DNA of 64,000 nucleotides, from positions 620,001 through 684,000 of the forward strand of contig NZ_CP119754.1 of assembly GCF_029319185.1 (NCBI RefSeq). Reading direction: 5' to 3'. Shown one piece after another: positions 1 to 8,627 of this stretch. The notes below the pieces were generated by a model that ran no database searches, was not told the DNA's origin, and worked only from the letters and a program-made list of their open reading frames with translations. This stretch comes from Superficieibacter sp. HKU1. GTDB taxonomy: Bacteria > Pseudomonadota > Gammaproteobacteria > Enterobacterales > Enterobacteriaceae. The position numbers were made by a program, and so were the translations under genes. Each line of letters begins with the position of its first letter. Within the stretch, counting starts at the first letter, position 1.

Positions 1-147
1 TATAAAGCGAAATACGGGATGCGTTCGGTCGACGAAGGCGTTACCGCCATCAACGAAGGCTGCAACGTGCTGGGCTTCGGCTTTATGGACAAGGAAGAGC
101 TGGGCGAGCGTCTGGTACAGGCGTGGCAGAAGAAGCACGGCGCATAA
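1..147 (+). CDS. C-terminal end of SFCGS-type glycine-rich protein (EF_0830-like), partial
   Basis: An open frame enters from the left edge and stops at 145-147, giving 48 residues that end QKKHGA. The next gene starts 2 bases later. The ordered neighbours DUF4312, DUF4311 and DUF4310 match the conserved EF_0830-EF_0833 cluster, where a small glycine-rich SFCGS protein precedes DUF4312. The visible tail has no diagnostic motif, so the family call rests on gene order. An EIIB-like role in a PTS-type complex is conceivable but not shown. Confidence 0.55.
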   Translation, partial: YKAKYGMRSVDEGVTAINEGCNVLGFGFMDKEELGERLVQAWQKKHGA

Positions 148-149
148 GC

Positions 150-449
150 ATGAAAGAACAATTCACCACCACGGTGAGAGTGAAGGGCAAAGGTGAGGCC
201 AAATCGCGTGCCTTTGCCGATGCCCTGAACCACGTTCAGGCGGCAGTGATGAAGTCCTCGCCGCATATTTTACTGCGTATTGAGCCACAGGATGTGCAGG
301 TCGTTCATGCGCATGAAACGGTGCGTAAAGAAGCCTTTCTGTTCTTCTTTTTGCGCCGCGAAAGACGCACGTACAGCGTGGAGCTGGACGTCACCGTCAA
401 CGTGACCGCCATCGATCTTGATAAGGTCGATTTCGTCACGCAACGCTGA
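150..449 (+). CDS. DUF4312 family protein (EF_0831-like)
   Basis: A 99-residue soluble protein with an alternating alpha/beta look (about 1-40 helical, 55-95 beta-rich) and no membrane segment. The ATG at 150 is chosen because it follows the stop of the upstream gene by 2 bases, typical of translational coupling; a start further upstream would overlap that gene. It matches the small uncharacterised protein that always travels with DUF4311 and DUF4310. The cluster encodes a sugar-acid type catabolic pathway, so this may be a cytoplasmic subunit of an uptake complex. That role is inferred. Confidence 0.75.
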   Translation: MKEQFTTTVRVKGKGEAKSRAFADALNHVQAAVMKSSPHILLRIEPQDVQVVHAHETVRKEAFLFFFLRRERRTYSVELDVTVNVTAIDLDKVDFVTQR

Positions 450-471
450 TCCTCAATAAAAGGGCGGAACC

Positions 472-1248
472 ATGTTCCTGATAATTTTAATAAAATCGCT
501 CATCATCGGCGGCCTGGTTGGCGTCGGTGTGGGAGCCGGGGCTGCACGCATGTTTCATGCACCCACCACGCAGGGGATGGGGGCATTTCGTACGTTGGGC
601 GAGCTGAACTCCTGTGAAGGCGATCCGGCGTCGCACTTCTCTTTTGGTCTGGGCTTTTTCTTTAACGCCTGGGCATCGTCGGTTGCGGCAGGGTCGTTCA
701 CCCAGGATGTCGATCACCGCATTATCCCGAACTGGGGCGCGGCGGCGCTGATGATCAAAAACCGCAACGTCGGCGAGACGCTGCACGATCCGAAAAAAAT
801 GGCTATCGCCTGCGGCATTATCGGCACCATCGTCGTGACCTTCCTCAACCTCACCGCGTCCTCGGTGCCGGAATTCCTACAGGTCACCGCCGTTAAGGTA
901 CTGGTACCGGCCGCTAACCTGCTGGTGAACACCGTCATGCCGGTGATCTTCTGGCTGGCGGCCATCGACGCGGGCAAAAAATCGGGCTTCTGGGCGACGA
1001 TTTTCGGTGGTGCAGCGCAGCTGATCATGGGCAACGCCGTTCCGGGCCTGGTGCTGGGGATCCTGATTGGTAAAGGCGTGGAAGAGAGCGGCTGGAACCG
1101 CGTTACCAAAGTAATGATGGCCGCTATCGTCGCGCTGTTTGTACTGAGCGCCTTCTTCCGCGGCTTCGACATGAAAATGATCGAATCCTTCCATCTGACC
1201 GTGCCGAACTGGCTCGATCTGATCCACAACTCGCTCAGCGGTAAATAA
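472..1248 (+). CDS. DUF4311 integral membrane protein (EF_0832-like)
   Basis: 258 residues, mostly hydrophobic, with about six to seven candidate membrane segments (near 5-25, 60-75, 105-125, 140-165, 170-195, 215-235) and a hydrophilic loop with a conserved-looking NSCEGDPASHFSFG stretch near 47-60. It lies 22 bases after DUF4312 and 11 bases before DUF4310, in one operon. The family has no established function. Pairing with a second polytopic protein and small soluble partners resembles a two-subunit PTS permease (EIIC/EIID) arrangement. The transported substrate would feed the amidohydrolase, PLP enzyme and aldolase downstream; this is inference from gene order. Confidence 0.8.
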   Translation: MFLIILIKSLIIGGLVGVGVGAGAARMFHAPTTQGMGAFRTLGELNSCEGDPASHFSFGLGFFFNAWASSVAAGSFTQDVDHRIIPNWGAAALMIKNRNVGETLHDPKKMAIACGIIGTIVVTFLNLTASSVPEFLQVTAVKVLVPAANLLVNTVMPVIFWLAAIDAGKKSGFWATIFGGAAQLIMGNAVPGLVLGILIGKGVEESGWNRVTKVMMAAIVALFVLSAFFRGFDMKMIESFHLTVPNWLDLIHNSLSGK

Positions 1249-1259
1249 CGGAGACGGCA

Positions 1260-1904
1260 ATGGAACAGAATAAAGGGTTTTGGTATGCCGACTGGTCGTT
1301 CCCGTTCTTCGTTGGCCTGCTCTCGTCCGGCGTGTTTGCCGGGACGCACATGTACTACCTCTACGGCATCGGCGCGTTTAACGAAGTGGCGTTTGTCTCG
1401 ATGCTGCGTGCGGGGATTGATACCGGCGCGTACGGCGCGGTAGCGGCCTTCGGTGCCAGCTTCCTCTTTGCCCGTATTATCGAAGGCTCGCTGGTGGGGA
1501 TCCTCGATATCGGCGGCGCGATCCAGACCGGCGTGGGCCTTGGCGTGCCGGCGCTGCTGCTGGGAGCAGGCATTATGTTCCCGGTGACTAACTTTATCGC
1601 CTCGCTGATCACCGGGCTGGTGATTGGTCTGGCGATTGGCTACCTGATCATTCTGGCGCGTAAGTTCACCATCAACCAGAGCGATTCCACCTACGGCGCG
1701 GACGTGATGATGGGCGCGGGCAACGCGTCTGGTCGTTTCCTGGGGCCACTGATTATCCTCAGCGCGATGGCGGCGTCGATTCCTATCGGTATCGGCTCGC
1801 TGGTGGGGGCACTGCTGTTCTATATCTGGCAGAAGCCGATCACCGGCGGCGCGATCCTCGGCGCGATGATCTTAGGCTCGATTTTCCCGGTCGCCATCAG
1901 TTAA
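1260..1904 (+). CDS. DUF4310 integral membrane protein (EF_0833-like)
   Basis: 214 residues with about five to six membrane segments and glycine-rich turns (for example GGAIQTGVGLGVP near 82-94 and GADVMMGAGNASGRFLG near 144-160). The start ATG follows a GGAGACGGCA Shine-Dalgarno region directly. It is the partner of DUF4311 and is predicted to sit with it in the inner membrane. No biochemical function is known for the family. The tight operon with catabolic enzymes suggests uptake of their substrate. A hairpin-forming GC-rich stretch (gagcgggcgcagccgcgcc) lies between this gene and the next. Confidence 0.8.
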   Translation: MEQNKGFWYADWSFPFFVGLLSSGVFAGTHMYYLYGIGAFNEVAFVSMLRAGIDTGAYGAVAAFGASFLFARIIEGSLVGILDIGGAIQTGVGLGVPALLLGAGIMFPVTNFIASLITGLVIGLAIGYLIILARKFTINQSDSTYGADVMMGAGNASGRFLGPLIILSAMAASIPIGIGSLVGALLFYIWQKPITGGAILGAMILGSIFPVAIS

Positions 1905-1946
1905 CCCGAGCGGGCGCAGCCGCGCCCGCCTTTACAGGAGAAAGCT

Positions 1947-3080
1947 ATGTTTGATTTACTCCTGCGCCGCGCGCGTCTGGTCGATGATACCGTCACCGAT
2001 ATCGCTCTGCAGGACGGAAAAATTGCGGCGCTGGGCGAGATTAATGGCCCGGCATCCGCCGACATCGATCTTCAGGGCGAATATTACGTTAGCGCAGGCT
2101 GGATTGATTCCCACGTCCACTGTTACCCCAACTCCCCGATTTATCACGATGAACCGGACAGCATCGGCATCGCCACCGGCGTCACCACCGTGGTCGATGC
2201 GGGCAGCACCGGCGCGGATGATATCGATGAATTTTATGCCATTACCCGCCAGGCAACCACTGAGGTATACGCGCTGCTGAATATCTCCCGCGTCGGGCTG
2301 ATCGCGCAGAACGAACTGGCGAATATGGCCAATATCGACCGCGACGCCGTACGCGAGGCGGTTAAACGCTACCCGGATTTTATCGTCGGCCTGAAGGCAC
2401 GGATGAGCAGCAGCGTGGTTGGCGACAACGGTATCGCGCCGCTTGAGCAGGCCAAAGCGATGCAAAAAGAGAACGGCGATGTCCCGCTGATGGTACACAT
2501 CGGCAACAATCCGCCGGATCTCGACGATATCGCCGAACGCCTGACCCACGGCGACATCATCACCCACTGCTATAACGGCAAGCCCAACCGCATTCTTACT
2601 CCCGCGGGCGAACTGCGGGCGTCCGTCACGCGTGCCCTTCAGCGCGGCGTGCGGCTGGATGTGGGGCACGGCACCGCCAGCCTCAGCTTTGCCGTGGCGC
2701 AGAAGGCCATCAGTATGGGCATTCTGCCGCACACCATCAGCTCGGATATCTACTGCCGCAACCGCATCAACGGGCCGGTGCATTCGCTGGCGAACGTGAT
2801 GTCGAAATTTCTCGCCATCGGCATGTCGCTGCCGCAGGTGATCGAATGCGTGACCGCCAGTGCGGCAGAAGGGCTGCGGCTGAAAAACAAAGGGCGGCTG
2901 GCCGTTGGCTTCGATGCCGATCTCACCATTTTTACCCTGAAACGCCAGTCCACGCTGCTGGTGGATGCAGAGAACGACAGCTTACAGGCTGACAAATTAC
3001 TGGTCCCGCTCGCCGCCGTGCGCGCGGGCACGATTTATCCGACCGAACAAGGGAGTGCGGAAGATGCCTTCAATTTATGA
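1947..3080 (+). CDS. Amidohydrolase/deacetylase family metallohydrolase (EF_0837-like)
   Basis: 377 residues with a dihydroorotase-like fold signature: a small N-terminal beta domain, then DSHVHCYP (HxH metal ligands near 54-56), a candidate carboxylated lysine in VGLKARMS (near 151), and histidines in MVHIGNN, THCYNG and DVGHG. It probably hydrolyses an amide or N-acyl bond of an amino-sugar acid or similar compound in the cytoplasm before the PLP enzyme acts. The Shine-Dalgarno AGGAG lies 8 bases upstream of the ATG. Its 3' end overlaps the next gene by 17 bases. The exact substrate is unknown. Confidence 0.85.
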   Translation: MFDLLLRRARLVDDTVTDIALQDGKIAALGEINGPASADIDLQGEYYVSAGWIDSHVHCYPNSPIYHDEPDSIGIATGVTTVVDAGSTGADDIDEFYAITRQATTEVYALLNISRVGLIAQNELANMANIDRDAVREAVKRYPDFIVGLKARMSSSVVGDNGIAPLEQAKAMQKENGDVPLMVHIGNNPPDLDDIAERLTHGDIITHCYNGKPNRILTPAGELRASVTRALQRGVRLDVGHGTASLSFAVAQKAISMGILPHTISSDIYCRNRINGPVHSLANVMSKFLAIGMSLPQVIECVTASAAEGLRLKNKGRLAVGFDADLTIFTLKRQSTLLVDAENDSLQADKLLVPLAAVRAGTIYPTEQGSAEDAFNL

Positions 3081-4182
3081 GAAGTACGGTTTAAAACAGG
3101 TAATTAACACCTCCGGACGTATGACGGCGCTTGGCGTCTCCACCCCGCGTCCGGAAGTGGTGCAGGCCGCGATGGACGGCATGAATCACTACTTTGAGAT
3201 GAAAGATCTGGTCAACAAAACCGGCGACTACATTGCGCAACTGCTGGAAGTGGAAGGCGCGACAGTGGTCTCCTGCGCCTCCGCGGGCATCGCGCAATCC
3301 GTGGCCGCCGTGCTGGTGAAAGACAGCGACTGGCTGCTGGAAAACCTGCACGTCACCCCCGTTGAGAACAACGAAATCGTGCTGCCGAAAGGCCACAACG
3401 TCAACTTCGGCGCGCCGGTCGGCACCATGGTGGCGCTGGGCGGCGGCAAAATCGTCGAAGCGGGCTATGCCAACGAATGCTCCGCCGATCAGCTGGCGGC
3501 GGCCATCACTCCGCGCACCGCCGCCATTCTGTATATTAAATCGCATCACTGCGTGCAAAAAAGCATGCTCAGCGTAGAGCAGGCGGCGGTCGTCGCCCGT
3601 AAGCACGACCTGCCGCTGATCGTCGATGCGGCGGCGGAAGAAGATCTGCACGCCTATTACCGTTCTGGCGCGGACCTGGTGATCTACAGCGGCGCGAAAG
3701 CGATTGAAGGGCCAACCAGCGGACTGGTGATCGGCAAGACCCAGTACGTTGAATGGGTGAAGCGCCAGACGGCGGGCATTGGCCGCGCGATGAAGGTGGG
3801 TAAAGAGGGCATTCTCGGCCTGACCTGCGCGATTGAGCACTATCTCACCGCCGATAAAGAAAGCGGGGCGGAGATGGTCGACAAAATGTCGCCATTTATT
3901 GATGCGCTGAATACACTCAACGGTATAACCGCCCGCGTGGTGTGGGACAGCGCCGGGCGCGATATCGCCCGCGCCGAGATCAAATTTGACGAGGCGGTGA
4001 CCGGTGTGGCAACGGGCGATCTGGTCGCGGCGCTAAAGCAGGGCGAGTACGCCATTTATTTCCGCGGCTATAAAGCCAATGAAGGGATCATTGAAGCCGA
4101 TGTGCGCAGCGTGAACGCTGCCCAGCTGGAGATTGTGGCGCGCCGTATCGCCGAAGTAGTTAATCAGGAGAAAACCGCATGA
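3064..4182 (+). CDS. DgaE-like PLP-dependent ammonia lyase (SelA-like fold)
   Basis: 372 residues. The frame is open further upstream, but the ATG at 3064 gives MPSIYEKYGL, the normal N-terminus of this family, with a GGGAG upstream. The PLP-binding lysine is probably K212 in IYSGAKAIEGP, preceded by LIVDAAAEED. Relatives include D-glucosaminate-6-phosphate ammonia lyase (DgaE) and selenocysteine synthase-like enzymes. It likely removes ammonia from a 2-amino sugar acid phosphate to give a 2-keto-3-deoxy product for the aldolase encoded next. The stop overlaps the next start (ATGA), showing translational coupling. Confidence 0.85.
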   Translation: MPSIYEKYGLKQVINTSGRMTALGVSTPRPEVVQAAMDGMNHYFEMKDLVNKTGDYIAQLLEVEGATVVSCASAGIAQSVAAVLVKDSDWLLENLHVTPVENNEIVLPKGHNVNFGAPVGTMVALGGGKIVEAGYANECSADQLAAAITPRTAAILYIKSHHCVQKSMLSVEQAAVVARKHDLPLIVDAAAEEDLHAYYRSGADLVIYSGAKAIEGPTSGLVIGKTQYVEWVKRQTAGIGRAMKVGKEGILGLTCAIEHYLTADKESGAEMVDKMSPFIDALNTLNGITARVVWDSAGRDIARAEIKFDEAVTGVATGDLVAALKQGEYAIYFRGYKANEGIIEADVRSVNAAQLEIVARRIAEVVNQEKTA

Positions 4183-4919
4183 AACTCACCCCCAATTTTT
4201 ACCGCGACCGCGTCTGTCTGAACGTGCTGGCAGGCTCCAAAGCTAACGCCAGCGCCATCTATGAAGCGGCGGAAGGCCATGTGCTGGTGGGCGTGCTCTC
4301 CAAAAACTACCCTGACGTGGCGAGCGCAGTGGCCGATATGCGTGAATATGCCGCGCTGATTGATAACGCGCTTTCCGTCGGGCTGGGCGCAGGCGATCCG
4401 AACCAGTCCGCGATGGTCAGCGCCATTTCACGCGAAGTGCAGCCGCAGCACGTCAACCAGGTCTTCACCGGCGTCGGGCCGAGCCGCGCCTTGCTGGGGC
4501 AGAACGAGACTGTGGTCAACGGTCTGGTCTCGCCGACCGGCACGCCGGGCAAAGTGAAAATCTCCACCGGCCCGCTGAGCAGCGGAGCGCCGGAAGGCGT
4601 CGTGCCGGTAGAAACGGCCATTGCTCTGCTGAAAGATATGGGCGGCAGCTCGATCAAATACTTCCCGATGGGCGGGCTGCAATGTCGTGATGAGTATCAG
4701 GCGGTGGCAGAAGCCTGCGCCCGTTATGATTTCTGGCTGGAGCCGACCGGCGGTATCGATCTGGAAAATTTCGGCGAGATTTTGCAGATTGCGCTGGATG
4801 CGGGGGTGAGCAAAATCATTCCTCACATTTATAGTTCGATTATTGATAAGGTAAGCGGTGATACCCGTCCGGACGATGTACGTCAGCTGTTGGCGATAAC
4901 GAAGACGTTAGTGGGCTAA
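4179..4919 (+). CDS. DgaF-like 2-dehydro-3-deoxy-phosphogluconate aldolase (EF_0839-like)
   Basis: 246 residues with a TIM-barrel aldolase pattern. The candidate Schiff-base lysine is K160 in GGSSIKYFPMGG, and EPTGGID and KIIPHIYSS follow. This is the family that cleaves KDGP-type keto-deoxy sugar phosphates to pyruvate and glyceraldehyde 3-phosphate. It is coupled by ATGA overlap to the PLP enzyme, so the two probably catalyse consecutive steps. It differs from the housekeeping Eda aldolase in length and sequence. It is the last catabolic gene before the regulator. Confidence 0.85.
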   Translation: MKLTPNFYRDRVCLNVLAGSKANASAIYEAAEGHVLVGVLSKNYPDVASAVADMREYAALIDNALSVGLGAGDPNQSAMVSAISREVQPQHVNQVFTGVGPSRALLGQNETVVNGLVSPTGTPGKVKISTGPLSSGAPEGVVPVETAIALLKDMGGSSIKYFPMGGLQCRDEYQAVAEACARYDFWLEPTGGIDLENFGEILQIALDAGVSKIIPHIYSSIIDKVSGDTRPDDVRQLLAITKTLVG

Positions 4920-4955
4920 GGGGAAACCCGCTCCGCGATAGAAGAGGAAACTGAC

Positions 4956-6866
4956 GTGCGATTCCCGAACCAGCGTTTAGCGCAACTGTTCGACATGCTG
5001 CAAAACGAGACGCTGCCCCAGGACGAACTGGCGCAGCGGCTGGCGGTATCCACGCGCACCGTTCGGGCCGACATCACCGCGCTTAACGCGCTGCTGGCGC
5101 AGCACGGCGCGCAGTTTATCCTCAGTCGCGGCAACGGTTATCAGCTTAAAATCGACGATCCCACCCGCTATCAGACGCTGAAAAGCGCGCAGCCCCGCGC
5201 GTTGCGCATACCGCGCAGCGGGCAGGAGCGGGTACATTATCTGATGGTGCGCTTCCTCACCTCCGCCTTCTCCCTGAAGCTTGAAGATTTAGCGGATGAG
5301 TGGTTCGTCAGCCGCGCCACCCTGCAAAATGACATGGCGGAAGTGCGCGAGTGGCTACAGCGTTATCATCTGACGCTTGAAACCCGTCCGCGTCACGGCA
5401 TGAAGCTGTTCGGTAGCGAAATGGCGATCCGCGCCTGCCTGACGGATCTGCTGTGGACGCTGGCTCAGCAGGATAATCTCAACCCGCTGGTGACCGAAGT
5501 CGCGCTGAACGCGGGCGTGCCGGAACAGCTGGCGACGTGGCTTGACGGTTGTTTTACCCGCCATCATATTCGTTTGACCGACGAAGGTGAGCTATTTCTG
5601 CGTCTCTATTGCGCGGTGGCGGTGCGGCGCATCAGTGAAGGGTATCCGCTACCGGAATTTGCAGTCGAAGAGGTCGACGAAAACGTGCGGGACGCGGCGC
5701 GCGACATTGCCGCCGCGCTGGCGCAGCTTGCCGGTAAACCGCTCGCCGCAGCGGAAGAAAACTGGCTGCGGGTACACATCGCCGCCCGTCAGGTTCAGGA
5801 CATAGCACCCAGCGCGATTAACGCCGATGACGATGAAGCGCTGGCTAACTACATCCTGCACTACATCAACACTCAATATAACTACAACCTGCTTAACGAC
5901 GCCCAGCTGCATGCGGATCTGCTGACCCATATTAAAACCATGATCACCCGCGTGCGCTATCAGATCATGATCCCTAATCCGCTGCTGGAGAACATCAAAC
6001 AGCACTATCCGATGGCGTGGGATATGACCCTGGCGGCGGTTTCCGGCTGGGGAAAATACACGCCATACACCATCAGTGAAAATGAGATCGGTTTTCTGGT
6101 ACTGCATATTGGCGTCGGCCTGGAACGTCATTACAACATTGGCTATCAACGTCAGCCGCGGGTGCTGCTGGTCTGCGATGCCGGCAACGCGATGGTACGG
6201 ATGATCGAAGCGGTGCTGGCGCGTAAATATCCGCAAATTGAGGTCACCCGTACCCTGACCCTGCGTGATTATGAACAGTGCGAAACGCTCAGTGAAGATT
6301 TCGTGATTGCCACCGCGCGCGTCAGTGAGAAAGACAAGCCGGTGGTGATCATCGCGCCGTTTCCCTCCGACTACCAGCTGGAGCAGATTGGAAAGCTGGT
6401 GCTGGTCGACCGTACCCGCCCGTGGATGCTCAATAAGTATTTCGATGCCGCACATTTTACGATCATTAACGACCCCATTGACCAGCAGACGCTGTTTAAA
6501 AGGCTGTGCGACCAGCTCCGGCATGAAGATTTTGTCGATGCGGAGTTTCTCGATTCCGTTACCGAGCGTGAGGCGATTGTCAGCACCATGCTCGGCGACG
6601 GTATCGCCCTGCCGCACGCCCTGGGGCTGCTGGCAAAGAAAACGGTGGTCTATACCGTTCTCGCTCCACAAGGGATCGCCTGGGGCGATGAAACCGCGCA
6701 CGTCATCTTTTTACTCGCTATCAGCAAAAGCGAGTACGAAGAGGCAATGGCGATTTACGATATTTTCGTCACCTTCCTGCGCGAGCGTGCCATGACGCGA
6801 CTCTGCGCCTGCCGGGATTTTAACGAGTTTAAGTCGGTGGCAATGGAGTGCGTGAGCCGGTTTTGA
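4956..6866 (+). CDS. BglG/MtlR-type PTS-regulation-domain transcriptional regulator
   Basis: 636 residues from a GTG start preceded by GAAGAGGAAAC. Order of domains: an Mga/DeoR-like winged HTH (about 5-65), a second HTH (about 80-140), two PRDs (about 170-390), an EIIB-like domain with C407 in LLVCDAGNAM, and an EIIA-like domain with H554 in GDGIALPHA. Such proteins are transcription activators whose activity is set by PTS phosphorylation of PRD histidines and the EII-like residues. It lies 36 bases after the aldolase gene in the same direction and probably controls this cluster. That supports a PTS-linked substrate. Confidence 0.88.
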   Translation: MRFPNQRLAQLFDMLQNETLPQDELAQRLAVSTRTVRADITALNALLAQHGAQFILSRGNGYQLKIDDPTRYQTLKSAQPRALRIPRSGQERVHYLMVRFLTSAFSLKLEDLADEWFVSRATLQNDMAEVREWLQRYHLTLETRPRHGMKLFGSEMAIRACLTDLLWTLAQQDNLNPLVTEVALNAGVPEQLATWLDGCFTRHHIRLTDEGELFLRLYCAVAVRRISEGYPLPEFAVEEVDENVRDAARDIAAALAQLAGKPLAAAEENWLRVHIAARQVQDIAPSAINADDDEALANYILHYINTQYNYNLLNDAQLHADLLTHIKTMITRVRYQIMIPNPLLENIKQHYPMAWDMTLAAVSGWGKYTPYTISENEIGFLVLHIGVGLERHYNIGYQRQPRVLLVCDAGNAMVRMIEAVLARKYPQIEVTRTLTLRDYEQCETLSEDFVIATARVSEKDKPVVIIAPFPSDYQLEQIGKLVLVDRTRPWMLNKYFDAAHFTIINDPIDQQTLFKRLCDQLRHEDFVDAEFLDSVTEREAIVSTMLGDGIALPHALGLLAKKTVVYTVLAPQGIAWGDETAHVIFLLAISKSEYEEAMAIYDIFVTFLRERAMTRLCACRDFNEFKSVAMECVSRF

Positions 6867-6980
6867 GCGGTGTGATTGGGAGCTGGGGGAAAATGTGCAA
6901 AGCGATCGATTATCAGGCTACTTAACCCTGTTTTTTAGGTGTATCTTCTACCGGGAGATTATTGCAGGGAAATGCGTTCA

Positions 6981-7712
6981 ATGCCAAAGAATGTGCCAAT
7001 CGTCATTGAGATAGTGCGACGTATGAAGGAGGGAAGTACTGAGCCCTTCCTTTGTCGTTGTGACGATGGAAAACTCTATGTGGTCAAATCGAAACCCAGA
7101 ATGCCTCCGCGAGAGCTTGTTGTTGAATTTGTAGCCGCAAATCTCGCCAGCGAGGTCGGGCTTTCAATTCCAGACTTTTGCATCGTTGATATCCCCGCAG
7201 AACTTATTGAGTATTCTCCTGAGTTGTATGGGCAAATTGGTGAAGGTTACGCTTTCGCCTCTCGTTTCATTGAGGGCGCTGCCGAGCTATCATTCAGACA
7301 GGCGCATAACCAGAATGTTGTGCCGCTATACGATCAAAAGATGATCTATCTCTTTGATAGATGGATATTAAATGGCGATCGCACCCTTACAGCGAAAGGT
7401 GGCAACGTCAATATGCTCTATGACGTTGCAAATGATAAGTACTACCTGATTGACCATAATCTTTCTTTTGATCATAGTGAACCTGCTGATGATTTTCGGC
7501 TTCATGTCTATAGCCCATTAAACAGAACATGGCTATTTGATATGGTTGATAAAGAAGCCTGTGAGCAGATGCTGCAGGATGCTATGGCTAATTTTTCATC
7601 GTTTACCAAGGCGATTCCTGATGACTGGATGGGTGATGTAAAACTAATAGCCTCTATGCAGAGCACCCTGGAGAGAGCCGCGACTGAAGAATTTTGGAGC
7701 ACTATTTTATGA
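6981..7712 (+). CDS. HipA-like kinase (HipA_2 type)
   Basis: 243 residues. The ATG at 6981 has AGGGA 10 bases upstream; an ATG at 6972 and a longer form from 6939 are possible. Kinase features resemble a minimal HipA: an ATP-site lysine in YVVKSK (near 36), the catalytic segment ILNGDRT (D133) with GGNVN (141-145), and the metal-binding aspartate in YLIDHN (D158). It lacks the N-terminal HipA subdomain and there is no HipB. Its stop overlaps the start of the DUF3037 gene (ATGA). The pair is AT-richer than the flanking genes, suggesting transfer. Likely a Ser/Thr or small-molecule kinase; target unknown. Confidence 0.8.
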   Translation: MPKNVPIVIEIVRRMKEGSTEPFLCRCDDGKLYVVKSKPRMPPRELVVEFVAANLASEVGLSIPDFCIVDIPAELIEYSPELYGQIGEGYAFASRFIEGAAELSFRQAHNQNVVPLYDQKMIYLFDRWILNGDRTLTAKGGNVNMLYDVANDKYYLIDHNLSFDHSEPADDFRLHVYSPLNRTWLFDMVDKEACEQMLQDAMANFSSFTKAIPDDWMGDVKLIASMQSTLERAATEEFWSTIL

Positions 7713-8563
7713 CCACACCATGTCTGTACAGCATAGTAAGATACGCGCCATACGCAGACACAGAAGAGTTTGCCAATATTGGCGTGGTCATTTGTGCGCC
7801 AAAAGAAGGATACTTTGACTTCCGCCTGACCAAAAGAAATGACGCCAGAGTGAGGGGGTTCTTCCATGATGATAGCTTGTTTCCCGCCGCTAAAGACGCC
7901 ATTAGCCGCGAGCTTGAACTTGCTAAGCAGCATGCCGGTAATATCATTACGGACAAAGCGTTAGCACAATTTTTCCGTTATTTCACCGCTAAAAAAGAAT
8001 CTATCTTTCACTTCAGCACCATGAGAGTAAGATTAACTAACGATCCAAAAAAAGAGCTCGATCTGCTTTACTCGCATTATGTTAATCACATCAGCTATAC
8101 AAAAGAGCGGCGTGAAGAAATTCTCGCGGCCGAACTTAAGCGCAGCATAGAGCGAATCGACGGTTTGAAAAACGTTTTTCGAAACGATGTTATTGAGGGA
8201 ATGTTAACGAAGTTTGGCATGCCGCTGGTGGCAAGAAGAGATGGCGTGATTAAAAAAGCCATTAAGCCCTTATCATTTTCTCAGGCAGAGCCGGGTAAAA
8301 TGACCGAGCATTGCGATCTCTGGGTTAACCGGATAAACCGGGCCGCTGAAGAGGATCTCTTAAGCGCTGATGATGTTCTCTTTACTCTCGAAGGGCCGGT
8401 TAATCCAACAAGTCAGCAGACGAAAGCGATGGACGTTATTAAAAGAACAATGGATAAGAGTGGGATCAATCACTGTCCCGTGAATAACGATAAAGAGACT
8501 ATCGACTTCGCGAAACAAGCAATCGTTGTTCCTCCGGCTTCTCGCGATAATCTTATTCGCTAA
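7709..8563 (+). CDS. DUF3037 domain protein, partner of HipA-like kinase
   Basis: 284 residues. The start at 7709 gives MTTPCLYSIVRYAPYADTEE, the usual beginning of DUF3037 proteins (roughly 1-125); the remainder (about 130-284) has no family I recognise. It overlaps the kinase gene by 4 bases, so the two are translated together. DUF3037 and HipA_2 genes are often neighbours in bacteria, but no function is established. It could be a substrate, inhibitor or adaptor of the kinase. A terminator-like inverted repeat begins at its stop codon, closing a two-gene transcription unit. Confidence 0.8.
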   Translation: MTTPCLYSIVRYAPYADTEEFANIGVVICAPKEGYFDFRLTKRNDARVRGFFHDDSLFPAAKDAISRELELAKQHAGNIITDKALAQFFRYFTAKKESIFHFSTMRVRLTNDPKKELDLLYSHYVNHISYTKERREEILAAELKRSIERIDGLKNVFRNDVIEGMLTKFGMPLVARRDGVIKKAIKPLSFSQAEPGKMTEHCDLWVNRINRAAEEDLLSADDVLFTLEGPVNPTSQQTKAMDVIKRTMDKSGINHCPVNNDKETIDFAKQAIVVPPASRDNLIR

Positions 8564-8595
8564 TGATTCCTGCAAGGAATCATTAACATCTTTTT
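8563..8595 (+). terminator. Probable terminator after HipA-like/DUF3037 pair
   Basis: A 9-bp perfect inverted repeat, ATGATTCCT (8563-8571) and AGGAATCAT (8575-8583), with a 3-base loop. A run of five T starts 8 bases after the stem at 8591. The gap to the T-run makes it weaker than a textbook terminator. Confidence 0.55.
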
Positions 8596-8627
8596 ATTTG
8601 TCATCAGACGGTTTATATTGCCGTCCC

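Noticed and set aside
5649..6701. 350-codon frame antisense to the PRD regulator
   Set aside because: No ribosome site or family match; the plus-strand regulator has all expected domains.
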